The notes: generated from the letters alone by a model not told the origin. Positions 10,901 through 20,236 are shown, counted from the first letter of the stretch. The stretch is DNA of 64,000 nucleotides from Streptomyces sp. 378 (GCF_030124145.1 NZ_JASKMS010000008.1:219175-283174), one strand, 5' to 3'. Program-made: numbers and translations.

Positions 10901-11118
10901 TCGGCAGGGCCGACGAGCAAGCCATGTCCCACACCGCCCAGCAGGTGCGTGACCGGCTCATCGCCCTGGACATGGATGCGGATCCCACGCCCACCGTGCC
11001 GGAGAGGGCGGTGGGAAGCCATCGGCTCCCGGTCCCGAGGAGTGTGGATCCTGCGCGCCAGGACTCCGACCGGGACGGTTCGGCAGATGGTCACTCGTCC
11101 TCGTCCGCCCTCCGGTGA
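7933..11118 (+). CDS. AfsR/SARP-family regulator with NB-ARC ATPase and TPR domains
   Basis: About 1061-residue transcriptional regulator. Residues about 10-100 are an OmpR-type winged helix (FGLLGPLVVR, then HAHVSKIRAVL), about 110-260 a bacterial transcriptional activation domain, and after a low-complexity Ala/Pro/Glu linker an NB-ARC ATPase with Walker A GAPGVGKTT near residue 386. The C-terminal third (from about residue 800) has TPR repeats. This is the full AfsR architecture, unlike the short SARP at 59996. Start uncertain: I chose the GTG at 7933; 7876 and 7882 also fit. A likely target is the sigma-factor gene just downstream, whose promoter has 11-bp-spaced repeats. Confidence 0.88.
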   Translation: MTAAGRGLDFGLLGPLVVRQAGAVLDPGRRRQRLLLIRLLLADGRAVAPQTLCEELWPQRPGQKPGGAMGSLHAHVSKIRAVLEPRHLRREGPFEVLVTEPLGYALRVPPESRDTVRFEQTLAQARRFMDQGRAERVVEEAGKALEMWRGSAFADAAHHLFALHEAARLEELRQTTREIRTTALLLQGRVAEALDAAQGMTTEHPLRETGWALLLRALYLAGRHPEALQRYTDLRRHLADELGLEPGPSLRALHHGILHHDLPPLRSADELHRSGAATVRGEASGRGHAPVGPAVSGGPDEGQAAASAGPAADEPAEAADPSGASRDPAADDEGAVPAPSARPAQLPRGLPVYVGREAEGAWLSAVSGAPGRLDPAVAPVVVISGAPGVGKTTFAVHHAHRIASAFPDGQLFVNLNGFHSHAPAVEPGNALHGFITALGVPAQRIPEDTSGRSALFRSLLADRRVLLVLDNARDEQQVRPLLPGGAGCLTLVTSRNRLPGLIATDGAKPLTLPLPSQTEAHQALERRLGTERLVDEPTATADIIRLCGRLPLALSVVAARAELDPSLPLLAIADELRHTHGGLDAFTGFDTTTDVRAVFSWSYQLLDESTARLFRLLALHPGPHVTAPAAASLAGLTLARTRRALAHLLGSCLVEQPLPGRYSLHDLLRGYATELTHLHDTTQERHDATLRSMDHYMFTAYEANQLLKQDTSSDLDLGAPAPGVTPENLPTVQQAARWLAAEHRVLSGLLHTAVGRELDHHTTGLAWSLKEYLNRQEFWPEAIAALTPALEVARRQNNRLEEGRCLQHLGGIHGYLGHEEQALQHLRRAVAIFEELDATGEQARAHYVTACALFLSGRTEEAVTSSERGLELSRETGEELWLAECLIELAWFHSNLGHLEQSLLYSEEGIALFRRLGAPWQLAQAWDILGYNLRMLGRHEESVATYLQATRAFEELGDHRNAIGSLMRLGDTRLALGDREGARADWVHALGRADEQAMSHTAQQVRDRLIALDMDADPTPTVPERAVGSHRLPVPRSVDPARQDSDRDGSADGHSSSSALR

Positions 11119-11284
11119 GCCCTCGGCGGGCGAAGGGTTTCTCCCCTCTCTGCATGTGCCGCTCTCCTGTGAACGACCGGAGCAGGGCGGCGGTTCACCC
11201 TGTCTCGCGAAAGCCCCGCCGCCCGGGCGCGATTCCCGCCGGTGATGACCGGCATCACCTGCCGGCCGCCGACCTCCCCCTGCT

Positions 11285-11327
11285 CCTTGTCGCTCTCGCC
11301 CAGAGGCACGACAAGGAAACGACAAGG
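11285..11327 (+). promoter_or_regulatory. Octamer repeats with 11-bp spacing, candidate AfsR/SARP operator
   Basis: CGACAAGG occurs at 11309-11316 and again at 11320-11327, exactly 11 bp apart, and once inverted (CCTTGTCG) at 11285-11292. Direct repeats spaced 11 bp are the recognition format of SARP-type winged helices. The site lies between the AfsR-type gene and the sigma-factor gene, about 95 bp before the chosen sigma-factor start. Confidence 0.5.
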
Positions 11328-11420
11328 ATGGGCCAAGGGCTCCCAACGAGTGTTGAGCCACTCGACCGCGCTTGCGGAAGAGCACGCCTCAGAACACTTG
11401 AACAGGAATGGGCACTACCC

Positions 11421-12002
11421 ATGAACGGGATCATGGACGCGGGGGCCACCCTCCTCGCTCCGGCTCGGGCGCACGCCCGGCCCGTCGCATCGGACACCGA
11501 CTGCGATGCCTTCGTCCGAGACATCTACGATCAGTACGGGCCTCTGCTCCTGCGGTACGCCACACGGCTGCTGGACGGCGACTGGCACAAGGCCGAGGAC
11601 ATCCTCCAGGAGACCGCGGCCCGCGCCTGGAAGCACGCCCGGTTCCTGGGCACCCGCGGCGAGCACCTGCGGCCGTGGCTGTTCACGGTGACGAGGAATC
11701 TCGTCACCGACCACCATCGGGCCCGGCACATCAGGCCGCTGGAGCTTGCCCCGGTCGAGGACCGGGACGCCTCATGGGACAGCACGGAATCCACGATCAC
11801 CTCCCATGCGGTGCTGAAGGCCCTGCGGGAACTGAACGAGCAGCAGCGAACCGTCATCCGCCTCATGTATTACCTGGAATGCAGCGTCTCCCAGACGGCC
11901 GAACACCTCGGCATCCCACCCGGTACCGTCAAGAGCCGCGCCTTCTACGCCGTGCGGGCACTGCGCAAAGCGTTGCGAAAGCAGGGGGTTTCCGGGCCAT
12001 AG
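11421..12002 (+). CDS. ECF-like sigma-70 family RNA polymerase sigma factor
   Basis: 193-residue two-domain sigma factor. Region 2 (about residues 30-95) includes YDQYGPLLLRYATRLL and the helix around DILQETAARAW. Region 4 (about 130-185) has the SQTAEHLGIPPGTVKSRAFY helix-turn-helix. The small size and missing regions 1 and 3 are typical of ECF factors. No anti-sigma gene follows; the next genes are a convergent ABC exporter. The ATG at 11421 is chosen; an in-frame ATG at 11328 would add 31 residues. It is probably regulated by the adjacent AfsR-type protein. Confidence 0.88.
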   Translation: MNGIMDAGATLLAPARAHARPVASDTDCDAFVRDIYDQYGPLLLRYATRLLDGDWHKAEDILQETAARAWKHARFLGTRGEHLRPWLFTVTRNLVTDHHRARHIRPLELAPVEDRDASWDSTESTITSHAVLKALRELNEQQRTVIRLMYYLECSVSQTAEHLGIPPGTVKSRAFYAVRALRKALRKQGVSGP

Positions 12003-12053
12003 CCACGGCACGACGGTCGAACCCCCCGGACCCCACTGCCAGCACGACAGGCG

Positions 12054-12845
12054 TCACCCTGCCCGGACTCCCCTCCTGAGGGACAACGGGGAGCGGGACG
12101 GGCGGTGGGTGTGCAGCACGAGCAGAGCGAGGGCGCCGGTCGCCGCGGACCAGGTGACGGAGAGCAGGCCGTGGGACCAGGGAATGTGCGCGGTGAGGGC
12201 TGAGCTCAGCGCCAACTGGTTCACGCCGTACAGAGGAAGGGCGGACACGCCGGCCACATCCATGAGTGTGTTGAAGACGGGGTTCTGCAGGCCGGTGTCG
12301 ACCAGGCTGAGCATGATGATGAGGAAGAAGCCCTCCAGCTCGCCGCGTACCAGAGAGCCGAGCAGAAGGCCGATGCCGCCGTAGGCGAGGCCGGCACCCG
12401 CGAGGGCCAGCCCCAGGGGGACCGGGTGGCGTACGGGCAGGGAGGTCCAGAGCAGGATCGTGGTGTAGAGGGCCAGCAGGGCGGCGGTGAGGGCGACGGC
12501 GGCAAGCTTCGCCAGCAGCATCGGCAGCCGGGGGTAGCCGGCCAGCAGCAGACGGCGGTCCAGCTGCCGGGACTGGAAGGTCTCGATGAAGGTGACGAAG
12601 CCCGCGACCATGGTGACGGCGCCCAGCGCGCTCGCCACCTGGCCCACCTGACTGGCCGGGGAGGAGACGGGGGTGCTGATGGCGTCCAGGCGGATGCGCA
12701 CCACCTGGTCGGAGGTGCACAGGTGCGCCACGGCGATCCAGACGGGGATGAACACGACCGCCAGGACCAGAGCCAGCCGGTTGCGCAGGTGGCCGAGCAG
12801 AGTGCAGCGCAGCAGTTCGGTGAAGGCCGTCCAGGTGAGCCTCAA
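12054..12845 (-). CDS. ABC transporter permease (ABC-2 type)
   Basis: 263-residue integral membrane protein with about six hydrophobic segments, for example ALVLAVVFIPVWIAVAHLC near the N-terminus and LALAGAGLAYGGIGLLLGSL in the middle. It partners the ATPase encoded just upstream. The TTG start overlaps the ATPase stop (TTGA), indicating translational coupling. The exporter's substrate is unknown. Confidence 0.82.
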   Translation of the reverse strand: MRLTWTAFTELLRCTLLGHLRNRLALVLAVVFIPVWIAVAHLCTSDQVVRIRLDAISTPVSSPASQVGQVASALGAVTMVAGFVTFIETFQSRQLDRRLLLAGYPRLPMLLAKLAAVALTAALLALYTTILLWTSLPVRHPVPLGLALAGAGLAYGGIGLLLGSLVRGELEGFFLIIMLSLVDTGLQNPVFNTLMDVAGVSALPLYGVNQLALSSALTAHIPWSHGLLSVTWSAATGALALLVLHTHRPSRSPLSLRRGVRAG

Positions 12846-13477
12846 CGGTCGGTCTCCTCGAAGTGCAGACGCCCTTGGCGCAGGTGAGCGATCGCGTCGA
12901 AGTGGTGCTGGTCGTGCAGCAGATGCGACACCACGATGATCGACCGGCCCTGATCACGCAGGTCGGCGGCCAGGGTCCAGAACCGCTGATGGGTGTCCCA
13001 GTCGAAGCCCTGGTAGGGCTCGTCCAGGACCAGCAACTGTGGATCGTGCATGAGGGCGATCAGCAGATTCAGCTTCTGCCGCGTTCCGCCACTGAGTTCG
13101 CCGACCTGCTGTCCTCGGCAGCCGGTCAGCGCCAACAGCTCCATCAACTCGCCGGCGCGCTCCAGCGTCGGCATCCGGTAGGCCATCTGGAACAACCGCA
13201 GATGCTGTCCGACGGTGAACGCGTCGTTGAGTACCGCCTGTTGTGGGCAGTACCCCACCGCCCCGGTCCGTGTCACCGTTCCTCGATCGGGTGCGAGGTG
13301 TCCCACGGCGATCCGCAGCAAAGTGCTCTTGCCCGCGCCGTTCTCGCCGACGACTCCCACCAGCGTCCCGGCCGGCACGTCAAGGTCGACGTCGCGCAGG
13401 ACCTGCCTGCCGCCGAACGCCTTGTGGACTCCGCTGATCCGCAGTCGTGGCCGGTGCCGCGTCGTCACTGCCTGCAC
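12842..13477 (-). CDS. ABC transporter ATP-binding protein
   Basis: 211-residue ATPase of a two-gene exporter. Walker A GENGAGKST, Q-loop region, signature LSGGTRQ, Walker B LLVLDEP and the H-loop in IVVSHLLHD are all present. The GTG at 13477 begins the frame. The gene is translationally coupled to the permease gene that follows. Single ATPase plus single ABC-2 permease pairs usually export lipids, peptides or drugs. Confidence 0.88.
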   Translation of the reverse strand: MQAVTTRHRPRLRISGVHKAFGGRQVLRDVDLDVPAGTLVGVVGENGAGKSTLLRIAVGHLAPDRGTVTRTGAVGYCPQQAVLNDAFTVGQHLRLFQMAYRMPTLERAGELMELLALTGCRGQQVGELSGGTRQKLNLLIALMHDPQLLVLDEPYQGFDWDTHQRFWTLAADLRDQGRSIIVVSHLLHDQHHFDAIAHLRQGRLHFEETDR

Positions 13478-13788
13478 GTGAGCCCTTCGAACGATCGGAC
13501 AGATGGAGCGAGTCGACCCGGAACCGCCGCGGAGACCGTGCCGCGCAGGCCCGTGTCCTCTGGCCCGTCTCGCTCATGACTGTTCGGCTGCGCCCGGCCG
13601 GAGGATCCGGGCGCTGGGCGGCCCCCCGCGCACGCAGGGCACGCTGCCGCCCGCTGTCTCAACGAGCCCGTACCGCCGGTGTAACGGCGCCCACCCGCTG
13701 TGCCGGCGAACAGCCGGCATCACCGCTCCGAAGGCTCGGCCTTCCCGTCGAGCGTGACGTGAGCCGGGGGCTGCCGTTGTAGGAGGCG
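13478..13788. other. Divergent promoter region, no gene seen
   Basis: About 310 bp between the leftward ABC exporter and the rightward monooxygenase. No convincing coding frame or operator was recognised. Confidence 0.5.
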
Positions 13789-15018
13789 ATGCCCACGACA
13801 CCACAGCGAGACGTCAGCGCTCCCGCGATCGTGATCGGAGCCGGTCCCCACGGCCTGGCGGTCGCCGCACTACTGCGCCGCTCCGGCGTACCGGCCGTGA
13901 TCCTGGAACGGTCGGACCGCGTGGGAGCGAGCTGGGCGCAGCGCTACGACCATCTGAGGCTGCACACCACCCCTGGCACCTCGAAACTCCCCGGCCTGCC
14001 GGTGCCGCGCCAGGCAGGCCCGTGGGTGAGCCGGGACGACTACGTGCGATACCTGGAGCGATACGCCGACCATCACCGACTCGACATCCGGGTTCACACC
14101 CCGGTGCGGCGCATCGAGCGGTCCGATCCCGCTTCGGGCGCCCGGTGGCGGGTCCGCACCCCCGACGGTGCGGTGCCCACGGGGGCGGTGGTGGTGGCCA
14201 CCGGCCGCTGCCACATCCCGAACCTTCCCCGGTGGCCCGGGAGTTCGACGTTCACCGGCACGCTGCTGCACTCGGCCCACTACCGTTCTCCGGCCCCCTA
14301 CCGTGGGCAGGACGTCCTGGTGGTCGGCGCCGGTAACAGCGGTACCGAGATCGCGAGTGTCCTGGCCGGGGCCGGAGCCGGGCGGGTTCGGATCGCGGTT
14401 CGCACCCCACCCAACATCCTGCCCCGCTCCAGCGCCCGTTGGCATGCGGCCGGCCGGCTGACGGACGTCCTCCCGCTCGCGTGGCGCGACCGCACCTCCC
14501 TGCTCACGCAGCGTCTGTCGGTGCCCGACCTGACCTCACGGGGACTGCCACGGCCCCGCACCGGGCTGTACACCCGCAATGCCCGCGAAGGGGTCAACCC
14601 CGTGCTCGACCACGGCTTCGTGGACGCCGTACGGTCCGGTCGGGTCGAGCCGGTCGCGGCCGTCCAGGCGTTCGAGGGTCCCGAGGTGGTACTGGCCGAC
14701 GGCACGCGTCTGCGACCCGACACGGTCATCGCCGCCACCGGCTACCGGCCCGGCCTGCACGACCTGGTCGGGTCCCTGGGCGTGCTCGACGAGGCCGGGC
14801 GACCCCTCGCCGTGGGGGGACAGAACCATCCGGCAGCCCCGCGCCTGTACTTCGCCGGATTCACCAATCCCCTCACAGGTGTCCTTCGCCAGGCGGGTGT
14901 CGAGGCGCGCGCCATCGCCCACGCGTTCCGCCACGAGAGGACGCGGGCAACCGTCCCCACCCCCCGGCCCGGCGACCGCACGGCCGACGCACTCGACAAC
15001 GGGCCCGCTCCGGGCTGA
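13789..15018 (+). CDS. Flavin-containing monooxygenase (YUCCA-like NAD(P)/FAD protein)
   Basis: 409-residue FAD- and NADPH-dependent monooxygenase. The FAD Rossmann motif GAGPHGLAVA lies near residue 18, the NADPH motif GAGNSGTEIAS near residue 185, and the ATGY motif (VIAATGYRPGL) near residue 315. This arrangement is typical of class B monooxygenases that oxidise soft nucleophiles or ketones. AGGAGG lies just before the ATG. It has no pathway partner nearby, so its substrate is unknown. Confidence 0.9.
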   Translation: MPTTPQRDVSAPAIVIGAGPHGLAVAALLRRSGVPAVILERSDRVGASWAQRYDHLRLHTTPGTSKLPGLPVPRQAGPWVSRDDYVRYLERYADHHRLDIRVHTPVRRIERSDPASGARWRVRTPDGAVPTGAVVVATGRCHIPNLPRWPGSSTFTGTLLHSAHYRSPAPYRGQDVLVVGAGNSGTEIASVLAGAGAGRVRIAVRTPPNILPRSSARWHAAGRLTDVLPLAWRDRTSLLTQRLSVPDLTSRGLPRPRTGLYTRNAREGVNPVLDHGFVDAVRSGRVEPVAAVQAFEGPEVVLADGTRLRPDTVIAATGYRPGLHDLVGSLGVLDEAGRPLAVGGQNHPAAPRLYFAGFTNPLTGVLRQAGVEARAIAHAFRHERTRATVPTPRPGDRTADALDNGPAPG

Positions 15019-15301
15019 CGGAGCTTCCCGGCCCTGGGACGGCGTGCCCCGCGCGGCGATCGGACGCCGCGGTGACGGCCGGAGAAAGGTGTGGACGCCT
15101 CGGCGGAGCCCAGCGCAGGGGACCACGTCCAGCACCGCGCCGGAGCCACGCACCGCCGCAGCAGACCGGCCTCGTACACCGCGTCCGGCAATACGAAGCG
15201 GGACTCCGCCACCCCCACCTGGCCATGCCCCTGCAGCCGGCGCGTCAACCGCCGCAGCCGGCGCCCGCTCACCATGGGGTGCGGTACGTCAGGTCCTCTC
15301 G

Positions 15302-18300
15302 ATGGTGACCCGCAGCGGCCCGGCCCCCCTCCGGTCCGGCACCGCAGGGCATGTGGCGGCCCTCGCCGAGGTGGAGAGGTTCCTCACCCTGCTGTGGGAG
15401 TGCAGTGTGGTGGGCGGCGGCGGGTACTGGCTGCACCTCGCGGGTGACGTACCCGAATCGGTGTTCGACCAGGACGGCAACGCCCGGCTGACGCTGATCG
15501 TCCAGCCGGCGTCGCTGCCGGCATCGGAGCCCGACCGGAGCCTGCACCCCTTCACCAACGCGGTCGTCGTCGGCGACGGCGTCGATCCGGCGTCGGTGGC
15601 GCTGTCGGTGCGCGCGGATCCCCCGGAGCTGCGGTCGGCCGCCACCGCCGATCCCGGCCGGATCGGCTTCACCGCGCGGCTGGCCAAACCGGACGACGAG
15701 GACACCACCCCTCAGGAGCAGTTGCGCCGCCTGTACGGGCTGCTGGGCTACCAGCTGCTGGACGAGACCGGCCTGCCCCTCAGCGGCGAGGGCCGGCCTC
15801 TGTCGCCGCGCCCGGCCGACGGCTCCGACGCCCTCGGACTCCCGGTGACGGCGGACGAGGACGCCGAGGCTGAGTGGGAGTTCAGCCGGGCCGTCGACAT
15901 CAGCCGCTTCGCCGCCTCCCGCGTCCCGCAGGTGCCGGGCATGCCGCCCGCCGACGGCGACCCGTACGCCGGTGACGCCGCCGACGCCACGGCGACGATC
16001 TCGGTGTGGTTCGGCGACGTGTTCGGCAACCGTTCCGGCGACCCCTGCGAAGTGCCCGTGCCGGTGCGCTACACCGACCCGGTCCTCGGCGTCGGCGCGT
16101 TGCCGTCCACGACCACGCGGTACACCGTGGAGAAGGCCGGCGACCTGGCGGAGCTGAACGTCGCCGTCGACCTGCAGGCCGTCGCCTTCCAGCCCGGCCC
16201 CCTCGGCACCGGCGCCGAGGCCGCCGCCACGGCGGCAGGCGGCCGGGAACGGTTCGCGGCCGCCTGCCGCCAGCTGATGCAGCCTGACGTCACCGCCCGC
16301 CTGCTCACCTCGCTGCAGCAGTCCCCCGGCGCCGAGCCGACCCCGCTGCCGGCCGGCAGCGGGCCGCTGCGCCGATACGTCGCCGGCACCTACATCCTGC
16401 TCGGCTGCCTCTCCGCCGTCGGTTCCGCCGTCGCGACCGGTGCCTCGACGCTCGACGAGGTGTGCCGGCGGTACGGCGTCGGCTTCGACGCGCTGGCCGC
16501 CGTCAATGCCGGCACCTCCCTGGACCTGCTCGTCGGTGGCAGCGTGGCGGTGCCGGTGAGCGCCGTCTTCCGGCACGGCGACACGGTCACGGCGCTGTGC
16601 GCCGCGCTCACCTCGCCGCCGGACCCCGGCGGCGTATTGCTGGACGAGGACAACATCGTCCTGCCGCTGAGCCCCGGCACCGAACTGGCCGTGCCGCCGC
16701 ACGAGGAAACCGTGCCCGGCGGCTCCCCGTCCGCCGCCGCGCTGGCTGCCCCCTTCGGCTGCTCCCTGGCCCGGCTGGTCACGGCCAACCTGACTAGGCC
16801 GGGGTTGCTCACGCCCGGTTTCGTGTTCGAGGTCAACGGCCTTCAGGTGGCCGTCGCGACCGACCCTCCGGAGAGCGAGGCCACCCTGGCCGGGGTCACC
16901 GGCGTCTTCAACAGCGCCGACGTGCCGCTCGGCGCGGTGGAGATCGTGGCGCTGAACGCCGACCAGCCGGGGATGTTCCGCACCGGTGCCGCCGTCGTCG
17001 TCGACGGCTATCTCGCCGTCAGCGGCGACACCCTGGCCGCCAACGGTGCCGAACGCACGCCCGACGAGCTGGCGCCGCTGAACACCGGCACCCCCGACCT
17101 CTTCCCGCCCGGCACGCCGGTGTTTCTCACCACCGTGCCCACGCCCGTGCCGTCCGGCGAGACCCTGGCCCGCTTCGCCGAGGTCCACGGCACCACGCCC
17201 GGCGATCTGCTGCGGCACAACGGGGCCGCGCCGCTGCCGGCCGGCACGGCGCCGGTCGTGCCGGGACGCTGGGCCTGGCCGGACTCGCCGACGCGGTTGC
17301 GGGTGCCGTACACCGTGCGCACGGGCGACTCTCTCGCCGCTCTCTCCGAGCGGTTCCCCGGCGCCGACCTGGTGGAGGTCAACGCGGGCACTCCGGGCAC
17401 GGTGGCTCCCGGGGTCACCGTCACCGTCGACGGCCTGTCGGTGACCACGACCGCGGCCGCCTCGTTCGACGAGGTCCGCAGCCTGTTCACGCCGCCGGTG
17501 ACGCCGACCGCACTAGCCACGGCACTCGGCGAGCGGACCGACGTCCTGGCGCCCGGCGCGCTGCTGTTCTGCCCGCCCGGCGTGGTGCCCGCCGCGCCGT
17601 CCGGCGAGACCGGCGTCACCCCCCAGGCCGCCGCCGACGCGTTCGGCATCACCGCGGTCGCGCTGCTCGCCGCCAACGCGGGTACGCCGGACCTGCTGCT
17701 GCCGGACCGGCCGCTGCGCGCCGGCACGACCGCGAGTGACGGCGGCGAACCCGGCGAACTGGTCGAGGTGACCACGGCGTCCGACACGCTCACCGCCGTG
17801 GTCGAACGCCTGCGCCGCCGCGGTATCAGCACCGACGTCGAAACCGTCGCCGACGCGAACGCCACCGAGCCCGTCCTGCGCCCGGGTGCCCGCGTCGTCG
17901 TACCGCCGGCCACCGCCTGCCTGAGCGCACGGCTCGGCGAGGGCGGATGGGTGTTCCCCGGGCCCGTCTTCCCGGTGACCGTGACGCTGGAGGTCTCCCG
18001 CGACCCCGCCCGGGTCGATCCCGCACTCGCCGAGTCGGCGACCCGGCACCGGACCGCCGTTCCGGCTACCCGTACCACCGACCCCGCGCAGGGCGGGGCC
18101 CGCGGGCTGGCTGCGTTCGCCGAGCGGTTGCATCACGCCGTACCGCCCCTCCGACTGGCCACCGGCCATGCATCGGGCACCGACCTGTGGGCGGTCGTCT
18201 TCGGCGAGAACGGCATCAAGTCCGTCTCGATCGGCACGTCCGGCCAGCCGCGCACGTTCGCCCTGCGGCCCCTGTCCACCACGCTCGTCAGCCTGCAGCG

Positions 18301-19624
18301 GGTTTCGACGCCCGTGCTCGATGGAGGAAAGATCATCAGGTGGGAGGAGCGCGATCACCAGGGCGCGGACGCGGAGGTGTGGGCGCGCTCCTTCCTGGCC
18401 GACGTCGAACGCGTCCTGTCCCCGGCGTGCGTGCGCGGTGCCTACGGCGTGGCGCCCGCCGAGCTGAACCATCTCGTCGACGTCAAGGAGCGGCTGGCCG
18501 AGGCCGTCGCGAACGGTCTGGCTCCCGTGCTCGCCGCGGACGGCGAGGACGCCGACGACGCGCGGACGGCGGCCGCAGAGACTCTGCGTCAGGAGCTGCT
18601 GGCCTCCCTCCCCCGCGGCTACGAGACCCCAGCCGTCCTCCAGTACGACACCAGTGTGGACTCGGTGTGGCCGGACACCTACGCCCGGCTGACCGCCTCC
18701 CCCGTGCTCGGCGCCGTCGACGCCCCGCTCGGCCCGGGAGCGGCCGCCCTGTCGGGCGGCAAGATCTCGCTCGCCGACTCCGAACACGGGCGGCTCAGCC
18801 TCCTGCTGTCGCTGCCGGACCCCGCCGAACACGCCGCGCTCGACCTCACCCCGCACCTCAGCCTGCCGGAGATCGAGTTCGGCATCGAACCGGGTACCGA
18901 CGGCTACGAGCGGTCCGACTGGCTCACGTTCCTCACTCCGCTGTCCAGCGGGGACCCCGCAGAGGTGACCGTCGAACTCGGCTCACCACGGGTCCCGATC
19001 CCGCTGCGCACCTACCCGCCGACGCCGGTCCTGCTCGACCACCAGGCCCTCGTCCCCGTCTTCGCCGGCACCCTGCGGGACGCGTTGCACTGGCAGTACC
19101 GGTGCACGGTCCGGCACCAGTCGGCCGAACAGGACACCGTCGAGCTCACGATGGTCTTCAACCAGTCGACGGCCGCCACGGCCCTGGCCGTGCCCAGCGA
19201 CGGACTGTTCATCGTCCTGGCCCGCTACACCGCGGTGGCGGCGCCGCTGACGGGCCTGCTCAGCGGCCTGCGGGACCGGGAGCCCCCACCCGGTGGCGTG
19301 TCCACCGCCGAGGAGGATCAACTGGCTGACGCCCCGCACACGTTCACCCGGCTCGCCTCTATGGTGGCCGCTGCCTGGGCGGAGCACTGGAACGATGGCG
19401 CCGGCACCGCCGCGGTCTACCCGGCGGTGGCCGAGGCGCCGCTCGCGGAGACGTACCGGTACACGCTGCGCGTGAGCAGGATGACGACCGCTCCACGGTC
19501 GAGGCCGTGGAGCGGTTGCCGACTTGCGCCGCCACCAGGCACGATCACGCACCAGCCTGAGGAAAGTAGATCAGCGTGCCGTGCTCGCCACGCTGCAGGC
19601 GCTGCGCCCCTGCCCGCCCCATAG
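15302..19624 (+). CDS. Very large LysM-like repeat protein, probably eroded at both ends
   Basis: About 1440 codons. The central half has repeated LysM-like units, such as YTVRTGDSLAALSERFPGAD and variants of the phrase VNAGTP, each followed by a loop and a VTVDG-type strand. There is no signal peptide and no good ribosome binding site at the ATG at 15302, and the opening sequence reads as the middle of a domain, so the 5' end may be lost. After about codon 1390 the reading changes to Arg/Pro-rich sequence. Coding-like sequence continues in the other two frames (DDRSTVEAVERL, then RTSLRKVDQRAVLATL), which suggests at least two frameshifts. Probably a decaying gene; original function not recognised. 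Confidence 0.55.
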   Translation: MVTRSGPAPLRSGTAGHVAALAEVERFLTLLWECSVVGGGGYWLHLAGDVPESVFDQDGNARLTLIVQPASLPASEPDRSLHPFTNAVVVGDGVDPASVALSVRADPPELRSAATADPGRIGFTARLAKPDDEDTTPQEQLRRLYGLLGYQLLDETGLPLSGEGRPLSPRPADGSDALGLPVTADEDAEAEWEFSRAVDISRFAASRVPQVPGMPPADGDPYAGDAADATATISVWFGDVFGNRSGDPCEVPVPVRYTDPVLGVGALPSTTTRYTVEKAGDLAELNVAVDLQAVAFQPGPLGTGAEAAATAAGGRERFAAACRQLMQPDVTARLLTSLQQSPGAEPTPLPAGSGPLRRYVAGTYILLGCLSAVGSAVATGASTLDEVCRRYGVGFDALAAVNAGTSLDLLVGGSVAVPVSAVFRHGDTVTALCAALTSPPDPGGVLLDEDNIVLPLSPGTELAVPPHEETVPGGSPSAAALAAPFGCSLARLVTANLTRPGLLTPGFVFEVNGLQVAVATDPPESEATLAGVTGVFNSADVPLGAVEIVALNADQPGMFRTGAAVVVDGYLAVSGDTLAANGAERTPDELAPLNTGTPDLFPPGTPVFLTTVPTPVPSGETLARFAEVHGTTPGDLLRHNGAAPLPAGTAPVVPGRWAWPDSPTRLRVPYTVRTGDSLAALSERFPGADLVEVNAGTPGTVAPGVTVTVDGLSVTTTAAASFDEVRSLFTPPVTPTALATALGERTDVLAPGALLFCPPGVVPAAPSGETGVTPQAAADAFGITAVALLAANAGTPDLLLPDRPLRAGTTASDGGEPGELVEVTTASDTLTAVVERLRRRGISTDVETVADANATEPVLRPGARVVVPPATACLSARLGEGGWVFPGPVFPVTVTLEVSRDPARVDPALAESATRHRTAVPATRTTDPAQGGARGLAAFAERLHHAVPPLRLATGHASGTDLWAVVFGENGIKSVSIGTSGQPRTFALRPLSTTLVSLQRVSTPVLDGGKIIRWEERDHQGADAEVWARSFLADVERVLSPACVRGAYGVAPAELNHLVDVKERLAEAVANGLAPVLAADGEDADDARTAAAETLRQELLASLPRGYETPAVLQYDTSVDSVWPDTYARLTASPVLGAVDAPLGPGAAALSGGKISLADSEHGRLSLLLSLPDPAEHAALDLTPHLSLPEIEFGIEPGTDGYERSDWLTFLTPLSSGDPAEVTVELGSPRVPIPLRTYPPTPVLLDHQALVPVFAGTLRDALHWQYRCTVRHQSAEQDTVELTMVFNQSTAATALAVPSDGLFIVLARYTAVAAPLTGLLSGLRDREPPPGGVSTAEEDQLADAPHTFTRLASMVAAAWAEHWNDGAGTAAVYPAVAEAPLAETYRYTLRVSRMTTAPRSRPWSGCRLAPPPGTITHQPEESRSACRARHAAGAAPLPAP

Positions 19625-20236
19625 TCCCCCGGTTCCCGGGGCGTCACGGCACGTTGGCAATTCACCGGCGCTATCCGATCCGGGACGCCGCAGCACGCTC
19701 CGTCAGAATCAGCGTCGAACGAGCGTCAAGCCATTTCCCGAACCCGTCCCTCACGGAGTTGAGGCAGAGCGTTCTCGACCAGCGCCCCGCTCCGAAACCG
19801 CAGGTGAGGCTTGTGACGGGAACCTGCGTCGTGCTCCACGCGGTGGGCCTACGGAAACATGTCGGCACGACCCGCCCGCAACCTGGGAAACCAGAAGAAC
19901 AGCAGGTCAGACGCCCTTTGCTGCGGGCTCAAGAATCGCTACACACTCCACATGCGACGTCATCGGGAAGCCGTCGGCTTGAACACGCTACGGAAACACC
20001 AGGTCAGCGTTTGTTTCTCGGCCAGCCGACCGCGTGCGGACGTCCCGAGCGTCAAACGAGCGTCATGACGGACAGGCCGTCCGTCCACTTCACCGACGCC
20101 GCCAGGCCACCAAGCAGGACTTCGAGGTGCGTCAGGTCGGACCGGACTGCCCGAGCGGCCAGTGTGGTGTCAATCCTCGTGGTGCTCGGGTCGACCGGTG
20201 GGCGGAGCAGATGATCGCCCGACGGAGTGGGGGGCT
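19625..20236. other. Degraded or non-coding stretch
   Basis: About 610 bp with no convincing gene. It contains the out-of-frame remains of the large LysM-like gene at its left end. The short repeats CTACGGAAACA (two copies) and AACGAGCGTCA (two copies) have no clear meaning. It separates the left arm from the biosynthetic cluster. Confidence 0.5.

Noticed and set aside
15269..17218. A 649-codon minus-strand frame across the LysM-like gene
   Set aside because: Low-complexity Gly/Arg/Val sequence with no domain; the plus-strand frame has repeated LysM-like units.
19576..20214. A possible 212-codon gene between the LysM-like gene and the amidohydrolase remnant
   Set aside because: Composition is Arg/Pro/Ser-rich without a fold or ribosome binding site; only its left end resembles the out-of-frame tail of the LysM-like gene.
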